Below, one piece after another: positions 32,101-38,650 of a DNA stretch of 64,000 nucleotides. Position 1 is the stretch's first letter. Each line of letters starts with the position of its first letter. Both the position numbers and the translations under genes were made by a program. The stretch spans positions 3,596,001-3,660,000 of the forward strand of contig OZ241334.1 in the NCBI GenBank assembly GCA_965200035.1, in the 5' to 3' direction. The notes under the pieces are model-generated. The model was not told where the DNA came from, made no database searches, and worked only from the letters and a program-made list of their open reading frames with translations. This DNA comes from UBA1952 sp965200035 (GTDB lineage: Bacteria; Bacteroidota; Bacteroidia; Chitinophagales; Chitinophagaceae).

Positions 32101-32898
32101 AGCATACAGGTGGTATCCAGCGAGCCGTTTGTGCCCTGGGAGCTGGTGCACCTCAAAGATCCCGGCAAGCGTGGTATGCCCGATGAAGTAAAGTTCCTGG
32201 GGCAGATGGGCCTTGTGCGCTGGCTGGAAGGCGCCGGGAAGAATGGCTGGCCGCCACAAGAAATAAAGATGCGCGATGGCAAGGTGAAGTATGTGATCCC
32301 TGACTATCCGCACCCGGATTATAAGCTGCCTGAGGCGCAGAAAGAGAAGGATTATCTGGTAGCGAGATTCAATGCTACACCTGTTGAGCCAACATCCGGC
32401 GCGGTGCGGAATGTGGTGTCAAAGCCCGGAGGATTCGACCTGCTGCACTTTGCGTGTCATGGAGTGGCCGATATGGATCATATCAATGATGCCGCTCTGC
32501 TGATGGAGGGAAAAGTACAGGGCAATAAATACATTACGGACCAGCTAACGGCGGGTGTGGTGAAGAACTTCAGCAATCTTGCCGCTGATGATAACACTCC
32601 GATGATTGTGCTGAATGCATGCCAGGCAGGAAGAATGGGGTATAAGCTGACGGGCATCGGCGGATTTGCAGATGCTTTTCTCTCGGCAGGTGCGGGCGCT
32701 TTCATTGGCACGCTGTGGTCTGTGGGCGATAGCCCCGCACGCACATTTACCGGACAGCTTTATGAATCACTGGATGATGGAAAGACACTGGCAGAAGCGG
32801 CAACTGCAGCCCGGGAAGCGGCGAGGGCAGCGCAGGAAGCCACCTGGCTGGCGTATGTGGTGTACGGGCATCCGCATATGAAGCTTGTGCGGGGGTAA
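29143..32898 (+). CDS. Alpha/beta hydrolase fused to a C-terminal CHAT peptidase
   Basis: 1251 aa. Residues about 230-430 carry a lipase-like alpha/beta-hydrolase signature: LLFVHGTFSST (H236) and the nucleophile elbow ITHSRGS (Ser308), with NRIIFAGATNDGT after it. A linker region follows (about 550-800, low complexity). The C-terminus is a CHAT domain with LLHFACHGVAD (His1106), VLNACQAGRMG (Cys1160) and FLSAGAGAFIGTLWSVGD. Thus it has two potential catalytic centres, a serine hydrolase and a cysteine peptidase. No signal peptide. It closes the block before a strong terminator. The fusion suggests an effector, for example lipid or ester hydrolysis controlled by proteolysis; this is inference. 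Confidence 0.85.
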   Translation: MNTITFIEGVEVKFSDNLNVAADPMQARGFDTGKGRRIPTIVDMPTDKENAEQDDPILAALKRADMDLVRTVTLTPKAPMGAEKRGAVSSSAELNVDIDHDEDAVLLIEQEGMYVWKYPDGVQSSEAGQKRRIPTENAKAQRTFTIELDTVASSDTTTRNIFGKIKELALDAIKVYVLRFVARTGVELALDYLEKDIAPQLIKLKSAEPDTWKQLGSVSDLDLPTDRTPRVLLFVHGTFSSTISAFGALGATPWGISLLDACFENYDAVIGFDHLTLKEDPLKNARQLLDLLSVHTGKQMRVDIITHSRGSLVVRSLVEKLLPAVAQPPFSVNRIIFAGATNDGTLLARPDNWKQMIDLYTNLVAGTSRVIGMISPQTKVVAAIFSEVIKNLGSFVKYCTVAAISDGLIPGLAAMEPGGSFIADINGLQTGQPTVDNSYYCIITSDFQPSLFGDQQPKELPKRFLELMAGDFMKQLMKEANDLVVNTSSMGRIDVSTGDFVKEKYEFGVNAQVYHTNYFTRPEVSDALARWLQLPPAKKKGATRGAAGINQVQLPELPAMPVTQQIAASVDKDILLFDTAQPVHVLGQKIAELAPSYVVLQRNMGGSMLNYAFKSEEALQVMSDQVTGSIQDAFQLHEGNSSGEESISGDLLKEINPTGNVASEVRKVVLDGGMPVGVVKETSLPDAEELAALASVIEKPADVGDQILRRRTMPSFAAAAERPADAGEPEQVQGTAPEDATPQSPPLFHVYAEMNAQLAGEADTDLVVTISREVIEKALSDTSASGTIAVADETKKVIVTVIPKKNLQIADDSGGRAEIDLPGKEATELYFTLRPSGMGKGEVWIIIRQGQVPLLKLILMPEIVAATEKASGRITATASGAAQLPDKPLHQLWIEESQTSEGMVYKYTVYSEGLKIKLTDVSRPIKGNREDYVNGLYQRIEDRWTNSKEDKENFQEELRAFGTDLLEELIPDKLKQLLWDRRADFDSIQVVSSEPFVPWELVHLKDPGKRGMPDEVKFLGQMGLVRWLEGAGKNGWPPQEIKMRDGKVKYVIPDYPHPDYKLPEAQKEKDYLVARFNATPVEPTSGAVRNVVSKPGGFDLLHFACHGVADMDHINDAALLMEGKVQGNKYITDQLTAGVVKNFSNLAADDNTPMIVLNACQAGRMGYKLTGIGGFADAFLSAGAGAFIGTLWSVGDSPARTFTGQLYESLDDGKTLAEAATAAREAARAAQEATWLAYVVYGHPHMKLVRG

Positions 32899-32937
32899 AG
32901 GGATGTTTCTGATAAATAATTATATTGTGTTATGTTT

Positions 32938-32976
32938 AAAAGGTAAAGGCCGCTCTAGAAGCGGCCTTTACCTTTT
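32938..32976 (+). terminator. Strong Rho-independent terminator after the CHAT genes
   Basis: A 17-bp perfect stem (AAAAGGTAAAGGCCGCT paired with AGCGGCCTTTACCTTTT) around CTAGA, with flanking A/T runs, 39 bases after the stop of the hydrolase-CHAT gene. Confidence 0.88.
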
Positions 32977-33006
32977 CTGATGCGGTTGTATGCTCATTTA
33001 GAGCTG

Positions 33007-33132
33007 GCGGAAGCCGGTTCGGGGATGGCGGATGCTGGATCGGAGAAAGCGGAAGCCAGTTATGAGAACCCGGATGCTGGTTATGAGAATGCGGAAGGCA
33101 GTTATGAGAAAGCGGAAGCCAGTTCGTAACTG
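33007..33132 (+). repeat. 21-bp tandem repeat, six units, encoding a heptapeptide pattern
   Basis: Six 21-bp units begin GCGGAWGCNRG. The plus frame from ATG 32980 to TAA 33127-33129 (49 codons) reads through them as A-E-A-S-Y-E-K type heptapeptides. The ORF begins right after the terminator and has no evident ribosome-binding site, so expression is doubtful. It matches in period, but not in sequence, the array at 20211-20483. Confidence 0.8.
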
Positions 33133-33169
33133 GTAAGAGTTTCCTGGCAATTCTAAGTCTTTCTAAAGC

Positions 33170-33571
33170 AGCGACTTGTCACTCTGCCAGGAACCCATAG
33201 TAAGCTACAGGCCTGTAACCGGAACAAAGATTCCTACGGAATGACAAAGTTGTTGTGTACCAGTGGTATAGGAAAAAAAATAAAATTCTGTGTGAGTGGG
33301 TAGACTCTTTGCTGCTGTGGGATGCTTCCTCGCGTCAGGATGACCTGCATACCGCAAGGCTCCTACGTACCATAGTCATGCTGACGCGAGGAAGCATCAC
33401 ACAGCGGCCTGTGTTCAGGACGGGGGGAAACAGGAATGAAATAATGAGTTAGGACAATTCAAAATAAGGTTGTGACAGGCTCTTTGTAGCGGCTTGTCAT
33501 TCCGTAGGAATCGATAGAAAAGCTACAGGCGTGTAATCAGGATAAAGATTCCTGCGGAATGACAAGTCGCT
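33170..33571. repeat. Pair of dispersed intergenic repeats (33170-33250 and 33488-33571)
   Basis: Two ~80-base copies share AGCGRCTTGTCA at the left, a central AAGCTACAGGC and GATTCCTRCGGAATGACAA at the right. The second copy is palindromic: its left CTTGTCATTCCGTAGGAATC pairs with GATTCCTGCGGAATGACAAG. They look like REP/MITE-type non-coding repeats. They flank the element at 33311-33408. Confidence 0.75.
33311..33408. repeat. Palindromic REP-like element
   Basis: 34-base inverted arms (33311-33344 and 33375-33408) built on GGATGCTTCCTCGCGTCAG and its complement, separated by 30 bases. A single-arm copy occurs at 38424-38453, so this is a dispersed family. Confidence 0.8.
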
Positions 33572-33628
33572 TTGTGAAGGTTAGCTTACGGGGTTGGGGG
33601 TATGGAGGAAAACAATTTGCCGCAAATA

Positions 33629-33659
33629 TTTGACCGCTCGCATTTTATGTATACGTTTG
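33629..33659 (+). promoter_or_regulatory. Bacteroidota-type promoter (TTTG-N19-TACGTTTG)
   Basis: TTTG at 33629-33632 and TACGTTTG at 33652-33659 with exactly 19 bases between: a full match to the phylum consensus. The nearest downstream gene starts at 34111, giving a leader of about 440 bases that includes the palindrome at 33761-33878. Confidence 0.65.
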
Positions 33660-33760
33660 CGCTTAACCAATAAACTGCATTACGGGTATAGTTCGTAGGC
33701 AGTTCTTTACAAGGCTGGAATTATTTTATCTCTTTATAGCGCTTGGCTATTTACGAGGCT

Positions 33761-33878
33761 GTTACCGAATCCTGAGAAAATTCAAATGTGTACAGCAAGC
33801 GTGAATACTAAGCGCCCGCGCATTGTCGTGGGCGTTTTAGTATTGCTTGTACACATGGCTTCTCAGGGCTTCGGTAAC
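33761..33878. repeat. 118-bp imperfect palindrome in the leader of the 34.1 kb gene
   Basis: The outer arms GTTACCGAA / TTCGGTAAC, then CCTGAGAA / TTCTCAGG, TGTGTACAGCAA / TTGCTTGTACACA, AATACTAA / TTAGTATT, and the inner CGCCCGCG / CGTGGGCG pair around CATTGT. Transcribed, it would form one long interrupted hairpin. It may be a small MITE, a structured leader or a bidirectional terminator. Bases 33879-34110 hold no gene; a small hairpin ATAGGGC-GTA-GCCCTAT lies near 34055-34072. Confidence 0.75.
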
Positions 33879-34110
33879 GAGTAATGCGAAAGACCCCACG
33901 ACAATTCGTGGATATCCGGTGAACCGGTTTCTTCTCTTTTTACTTTCTTTTTTGTTTTTCTAAAAAAGTGGCCTCGCTGCGTACGCCCGTATGCGCTTTT
34001 GGCATTTCTCATCTATTCACTTTTTAAAAAACAAAAACATGATGTACGATACCTCATAGGGCGTAGCCCTATCAGCACACTTCACCCTTTAATTAAAAAA
34101 CTAAATCTTC

Positions 34111-35103
34111 ATGAAAAAACTGACTTTATTTTCAGCATTCACCATAGTCTTTGCTCACCATTGCAGCGCTCAGGGATGGGGCGGCACAGGAACTCCTACA
34201 ATCACACAGGATTGGGTAGGAATTGGTCTGGCATCAAATCCTACCGCTTATCTGCACATTATCAAACATCCGACCCAACAATCTCTGTTATTGAAGCTGG
34301 AGGGCAATTTTTACGATCCGGCTAATCCCGACGGCGGCTCTGATATTTTTGATATATTCAACTCTGCTGCAGGCAAACATTACCTGACGGTAGATTATAA
34401 AGGTGGGCTGGTCCTGGGCAGGCAATTTGGGATGGAAGATGACCGGCTTACGGTGGATAACAATATCTCATTGTTTAAAGACGGGGCTGAGTTTGATGAT
34501 AACTCGGAACATATAATCAGGGCATGGGGCAGCAAGGGAGTGCTGGGAATCTGTCAAAACAAAAATTATTTTCTCGGTCCAAGCATTATCATGTATGGAA
34601 AAGATGTTGAATCCAACAAAGAAAGAGATGCCGGTGAAATGAGATTGTTTTCTTACGGAAAAGAAGGCAGAGGTATTACGCTGGAAAGCTTTGATAAGGG
34701 CAAGAATATGTTTATACCCCGGTTGCAAATGATGAATGATGGCAGAATAGTGATTGGCAGCCAGATGGCTGCAGGCAACTTTGCCGATTACAAGCTGAGC
34801 GTAGATGGCAATATTGTCTGCAAGAAGGCGGTGGTGCAAACGTCCAACTGGGCTGATTACGTCTTTGAACCGGAGTACCCGCTTGTGCCGCTGCAAGACT
34901 TAGAATTGTACATCGCCAGGAACAAGCATTTGCCCGATGTGCCATCTGCGCAGGCTGTGGCAGAAAATGGTGTTGATGTAGGCGATATGAATAAAATACT
35001 CTTGCAGAAGGTGGAAGAGCTGACGCTTTATGTGATTGATCTAAAGAAGGAAAATGCAGCACTTCAGCAACGAATGGAAACCATTGCCAATAATCACAAA
35101 TAA
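34111..35103 (+). CDS. Secreted tail-fibre-like protein
   Basis: 330 aa with signal peptide MKKLTLFSAFTIVFAHHCSA. The C-terminus (LYIARNKHLPDVPSAQAVAE, then NGVDVGDMNKILLQKVEELT and a coiled coil LKKENAALQQRM) is the common Bacteroidota 'tail fibre-like' ending, probably trimerising. The middle is beta-rich (LSVDGNIVCKKAVVQT). Likely an extracellular or cell-surface fibre. It starts a co-directional series of secreted proteins and is followed after 13 bases by a lipoprotein gene. Confidence 0.8.
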   Translation: MKKLTLFSAFTIVFAHHCSAQGWGGTGTPTITQDWVGIGLASNPTAYLHIIKHPTQQSLLLKLEGNFYDPANPDGGSDIFDIFNSAAGKHYLTVDYKGGLVLGRQFGMEDDRLTVDNNISLFKDGAEFDDNSEHIIRAWGSKGVLGICQNKNYFLGPSIIMYGKDVESNKERDAGEMRLFSYGKEGRGITLESFDKGKNMFIPRLQMMNDGRIVIGSQMAAGNFADYKLSVDGNIVCKKAVVQTSNWADYVFEPEYPLVPLQDLELYIARNKHLPDVPSAQAVAENGVDVGDMNKILLQKVEELTLYVIDLKKENAALQQRMETIANNHK

Positions 35104-35116
35104 GAACGCCAACCTT

Positions 35117-35479
35117 ATGAAAGCGACTCTAAAATACCTGATATGCATTGCAACCATCGCGAGCATGAGCGCTTGCCATAAAGGTGATGGAACTGCAATA
35201 ACCGCTGAGCAAAAAAGATTTCTTGGCGTTTGGGTTGGGAAAGTAGATACGGAGGACACGGTTATCTTTTTTGATAACGGTACAATGAAATCCAGAGGCC
35301 AATCTTATTACACAGCCTATAATGTCCTTTCAACTGATACAATAGAGTTAAAAGGCGGCCTAATCAGAGATGGGCATAAATCAAATTATCGTTTTATTTC
35401 AGATTCTGAGTTGTATATCGACCAGTATATATCTGACATAGATGGCAACCTTTCTTCTGGAACACTAATAAAACAATAA
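35117..35479 (+). CDS. Small predicted lipoprotein (120 aa)
   Basis: Start at 35117 is chosen because it opens a lipoprotein signal (MKATLKYLICIATIASMSAC); an in-frame upstream ATG at 35054 lies inside the previous gene. The mature part (FLGVWVGKVDTEDTVIFFDN) looks like a lipocalin/META-like small beta fold. The sequence after the lipobox, CHKGDG, is identical in the next gene. Confidence 0.75.
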   Translation: MKATLKYLICIATIASMSACHKGDGTAITAEQKRFLGVWVGKVDTEDTVIFFDNGTMKSRGQSYYTAYNVLSTDTIELKGGLIRDGHKSNYRFISDSELYIDQYISDIDGNLSSGTLIKQ

Positions 35480-35492
35480 AAAATACTGCAAC

Positions 35493-35993
35493 ATGAAAAA
35501 GCAAATTAAGATATCGTTTACTGTTCTAAGTTTCGTTCTCCTAACTGCCTGTCATAAGGGCGATGGTAACCCGGGAAATGTACAATGCGTCATTAACCAG
35601 AGGTGCGAGATGTTGGAAGGACAGGCGGCAGAAATAACAGATACAAGCAAGCTGGTGCTTAACAATCAGACAAACAAATACGAGCATCCTGTGTATGTTA
35701 CAAGGTTTGAAAGAGTAATTTCTGATAACCGGGAATGGGGTAATGTATGTGTTTATGCTGATTTTGGTAGAATTATTACGCAAGTAAGTTTGCAAAGTGG
35801 AAGCCAGGTAGTGACGGATACTTTCAGTTATGATGAGTGCATTAACAGAGACCTACCTATTAGTCAAAACTCGCGTAAAATTCAATTGGATAATGCAAAA
35901 CTGTACATGCTGCGCACACGCCCGGTAATCCAAAATGGTTCTTACGAAAAAGAGGATCATCCGTATTCCGTAGAAATGATTTTAAAAAACTAA
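35493..35993 (+). CDS. Predicted lipoprotein, N-terminal paralogue of its neighbour
   Basis: 166 aa. Signal peptide and lipobox MKKQIKISFTVLSFVLLTAC followed by HKGDGNPG. It shares the ACHKGDG anchor with the preceding lipoprotein but not the rest. No recognised domain. The gap to the next gene is 13 bases, implying one operon with the metalloprotease. Confidence 0.72.
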   Translation: MKKQIKISFTVLSFVLLTACHKGDGNPGNVQCVINQRCEMLEGQAAEITDTSKLVLNNQTNKYEHPVYVTRFERVISDNREWGNVCVYADFGRIITQVSLQSGSQVVTDTFSYDECINRDLPISQNSRKIQLDNAKLYMLRTRPVIQNGSYEKEDHPYSVEMILKN

Positions 35994-36006
35994 TTCTACA
36001 AATACC

Positions 36007-37470
36007 ATGAAACGAATCTTATTAATCATGTTGGCGCTATGTGCCAGCACAGGGATATCTTTTGCACAGCCTTTTTGCGTGACAGACATTTCCGGAAGCA
36101 AAGGCATTCTGGCTCCGGACTTAACTCATCTTAACAGAGGCTCAGCGGCTAACTTTCAAGGCAAATATTTTATCCGGCTGGCTTTTCACATTTTACGGAA
36201 TAGTGACGGAACCGGAGGGCGAACTTCTGATGAGGTATATACTGCTGTCAGTAATTTAAGTGCAGCATACAATCCGCATAATATCTGCTTTAGCATACGC
36301 TCGATCGATTATATTGACAGTACTGATTTGTACAAAAAGTATTTTACTTCCGATAACTTTCTGACCAATATATGGATTAGGTACAATCCCAGTGCAATTA
36401 ACATCTACGTTCTTCCACTTAAAGGGCTTGACAATAAAGGAAAAGCTAATGGTGTTATTGCGTACTTATATCCAACAGCTTTGACTCATTATGTTAATCT
36501 TTCCCTTGCTATAGGCGGTACTATTGAAGGACAGGATCTTTTTTTGGAGGGTGGGCTTGCTCATGAGCTTGGTCACGTTATGGGACTCTTACATACACAC
36601 GAATCTGGAGCTACATGTCCAGAATTAGTTGATGGGTCAAACTGTACTACTTGTGGTGATCTTATATGTGATACAAAGGCATCACCAAATCTAAATTACG
36701 ATACCGTTAAAGTCAATGATGCAACCTGTGAGTATAGAGGGGCAGATGTTGATGCAAACAACATGCTCTATAATCCGGATGTGCACAATATCATGAGCTA
36801 TAATTTTTTGCATTGTATAGATGAATTTTCTGCTGATCAGGGAGCGCGTATGCGTGGCTTCCTAGCAACATTCCCGGAATTTAAGAAGGTAATTATTCCG
36901 GAAAATGAAACGGTGCAGAACCTGAATCTGGCTTCTGTTTATGTTCCAATACCTTATGCGCTGCCACCACTACCTGATACGCTTTATAAAGTATATGGAA
37001 CACTTACTTCAAAAAATGTAAGCGTTGGGGTGAATTGTAAACTGCATTATACGGCAGGTGATGCGGTCATTATTAATGATGGCTTTATCGCAGATGAAGG
37101 CAGCCAGTTCATAGCCGAAATCAACGATATGGAATGTAATGAGCTAACGCACCTGAATGCAGCGCGCGGTGCGATGAGTGATGAAGCACAGTTTGAGAAA
37201 TTCCTGACGGCTATGGAAGCAGGAGCGAAAGCACCAACCTCAGCACAGGAGGTATGGGTATATCCTAACCCGGTATATGATAGACTCAATGTGCAGTATA
37301 ATGGTAAAGGTGCAGGACTACAAATTGAATTGACTGATATAACGGGCAAGGTGTTGTTGACATCAACTGTCCGTACAATCGATGTAAGTCATTTAACGCC
37401 TGGAGTGTACCTATACCGTATCGTTGCCGATGGGAAAACAGCAGCTCAGGGTAAAGTGATAAAGCGATGA
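36007..37470 (+). CDS. Secreted M43-like metalloprotease with T9SS type A sorting domain
   Basis: 487 aa. Signal peptide MKRILLIMLALCASTGISFA. Zinc motif HELGHVMGLLH (H186, E187, H190, H196) and Met-turn NIMSYN place it in the metzincin group, most like pappalysin M43; the Cys-rich segment between (CTTCGDLICDT) is also typical. The C-terminal ~80 residues are a T9SS sorting domain: VWVYPNPVYDRLNV ... GVYLYRIVADGK. So it is exported by Sec, moved across the outer membrane by T9SS, and cleaved or anchored at the surface. Its substrate is unknown; a role with the adjoining lipoproteins is plausible. Confidence 0.88.
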   Translation: MKRILLIMLALCASTGISFAQPFCVTDISGSKGILAPDLTHLNRGSAANFQGKYFIRLAFHILRNSDGTGGRTSDEVYTAVSNLSAAYNPHNICFSIRSIDYIDSTDLYKKYFTSDNFLTNIWIRYNPSAINIYVLPLKGLDNKGKANGVIAYLYPTALTHYVNLSLAIGGTIEGQDLFLEGGLAHELGHVMGLLHTHESGATCPELVDGSNCTTCGDLICDTKASPNLNYDTVKVNDATCEYRGADVDANNMLYNPDVHNIMSYNFLHCIDEFSADQGARMRGFLATFPEFKKVIIPENETVQNLNLASVYVPIPYALPPLPDTLYKVYGTLTSKNVSVGVNCKLHYTAGDAVIINDGFIADEGSQFIAEINDMECNELTHLNAARGAMSDEAQFEKFLTAMEAGAKAPTSAQEVWVYPNPVYDRLNVQYNGKGAGLQIELTDITGKVLLTSTVRTIDVSHLTPGVYLYRIVADGKTAAQGKVIKR

Positions 37471-37533
37471 TGATAAACTCTTAGAACAAGCTGTTTTAAA
37501 TTGGGCGTAGGTGGCCAAGTTAAGGCTATACTT

Positions 37534-37650
37534 TAGCCTACGCCCAACTGCAATGTATTTCAGCTGTCCACTGCTCCGGTTGGTATGTACGTTGTACAGG
37601 TATGCCGCGGTGCAGATTGTATCACGAAAAAACTGGTAAAGTATGAATAA
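37534..37650 (+). pseudogene. Remnant of a T9SS sorting domain
   Basis: After a TAG, the frame to TAA 37648-37650 reads NCNVFQLSTAPVGMYVVQVC, then RGADCITKKLVKYE. This is the typical end of a type A T9SS sorting domain (G-Y-V-V-x-V ... KLVK) with no gene body before it. It overlaps the next start by 8 bases. A hairpin at 37501-37547 (TTGGGCGTAGG ... CCTACGCCCAA) lies directly before it. Confidence 0.6.
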
Positions 37651-38077
37651 GATAAAATTGCTCAGCGGCCTGTTGTGCCTGCTGCTAATGTGGGGAATGT
37701 ACAGTTGCACCCGCAATCATGAAACGCCTATACAGGAAGACAGTTGTATGAGCCTGCCTGCCCGCAGCTTTAGTTTCAGGAAAGGCATATGGATTGAGCA
37801 ATTGGATTCTATTTCTGCAATATATCAGAAGCCCAGCAGCATCATCTTCATATCAGATTCGCTGATGACTTGGGTAGATGGTAATACTAAATCAGTCACT
37901 ACCCCCATGTACTTTTTAAGATGTGATATACTGAATCATCAATCAAGTGATAGTGCAGAGGCTGCCAGAAATGTGTGGATACACAGCAATATAATCTATG
38001 ACAAAACGGATAGCGTAATGTCTATTATATTCAGTTTCTTCCCTGAGGATAGGATCATCAAATATAAAAAGCAATAG
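37643..38077 (+). CDS. Small predicted lipoprotein (144 aa)
   Basis: The N-terminus MNKIKLLSGLLCLLLMWGMY is followed by SC, a lipobox. The mature part has no recognised domain (SSIIFISDSLMTWVDGNT). It starts inside the remnant T9SS tail, so its position may result from an old insertion or deletion. Expression and function are unknown. Confidence 0.6.
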   Translation: MNKIKLLSGLLCLLLMWGMYSCTRNHETPIQEDSCMSLPARSFSFRKGIWIEQLDSISAIYQKPSSIIFISDSLMTWVDGNTKSVTTPMYFLRCDILNHQSSDSAEAARNVWIHSNIIYDKTDSVMSIIFSFFPEDRIIKYKKQ

Positions 38078-38093
38078 CCTGGATGATGGTGAT

Positions 38094-38378
38094 ATGAGCG
38101 AATACCGGACCACTAAGATGCGGGGCATAAATAAGCCGGCTGGTGACTATATGATGCTCAGCCCGAACCCTAATGATGGAAACTTTGAATTAAAGTTTTC
38201 AACTGTAGACAGCTACGATGTAATGATCTATGATATGCTGGGCAAACAGGTATACAGAGCGTCTGTAGTGAATAGTGATCTTATGAGGATTGCTGAACTG
38301 AAACTGGCACCGGGCAACTATACGGTGACGGCCATGAGTGCAATGCGTAAGTATGTTAAGAAGATAACGGTGCAGTAA
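38094..38378 (+). pseudogene. Orphan T9SS type A sorting domain
   Basis: 94 codons consisting almost only of a T9SS sorting domain: MLSPNPNDGNFELKF, VMIYDMLGKQVYRA, LAPGNYTVTAMS, ending KKITVQ. No signal peptide or cargo domain. The frame is open some way upstream of the ATG. Probably the surviving C-terminus of a lost cargo gene; a functional free domain is unlikely. Confidence 0.6.
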
Positions 38379-38423
38379 GGCAAGGTATCATCTCACGGTA
38401 AATGGCTTGTTTGTCTTAGCTTT

Positions 38424-38453
38424 TGTGGGATGCTTCCTGGCGTCAGCATGACT
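38424..38453. repeat. Single-arm copy of the REP-like element
   Basis: TGTGGGATGCTTCC, then TGGCGTCAGCATGAC, matches one arm of the palindrome at 33311-33408. The remaining bases of the 38379-38650 gap show no gene. Confidence 0.7.
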
Positions 38454-38650
38454 GTGTTGGGTGACCTGTGCTTTGGATATGCTGAAACGTATGCTTCAGA
38501 AACCGGATAGCCTATGATTAATCTGGTATTTATCTACAAGATGGGCATACTTATTATAAACGCCTGCAAGCAATAATGCGTAATGACAGAGACCATCAAA
38601 GTGGCTCCACCATTACGCATTAACCTGCAAAATTATTTAGCTGAAAAATA

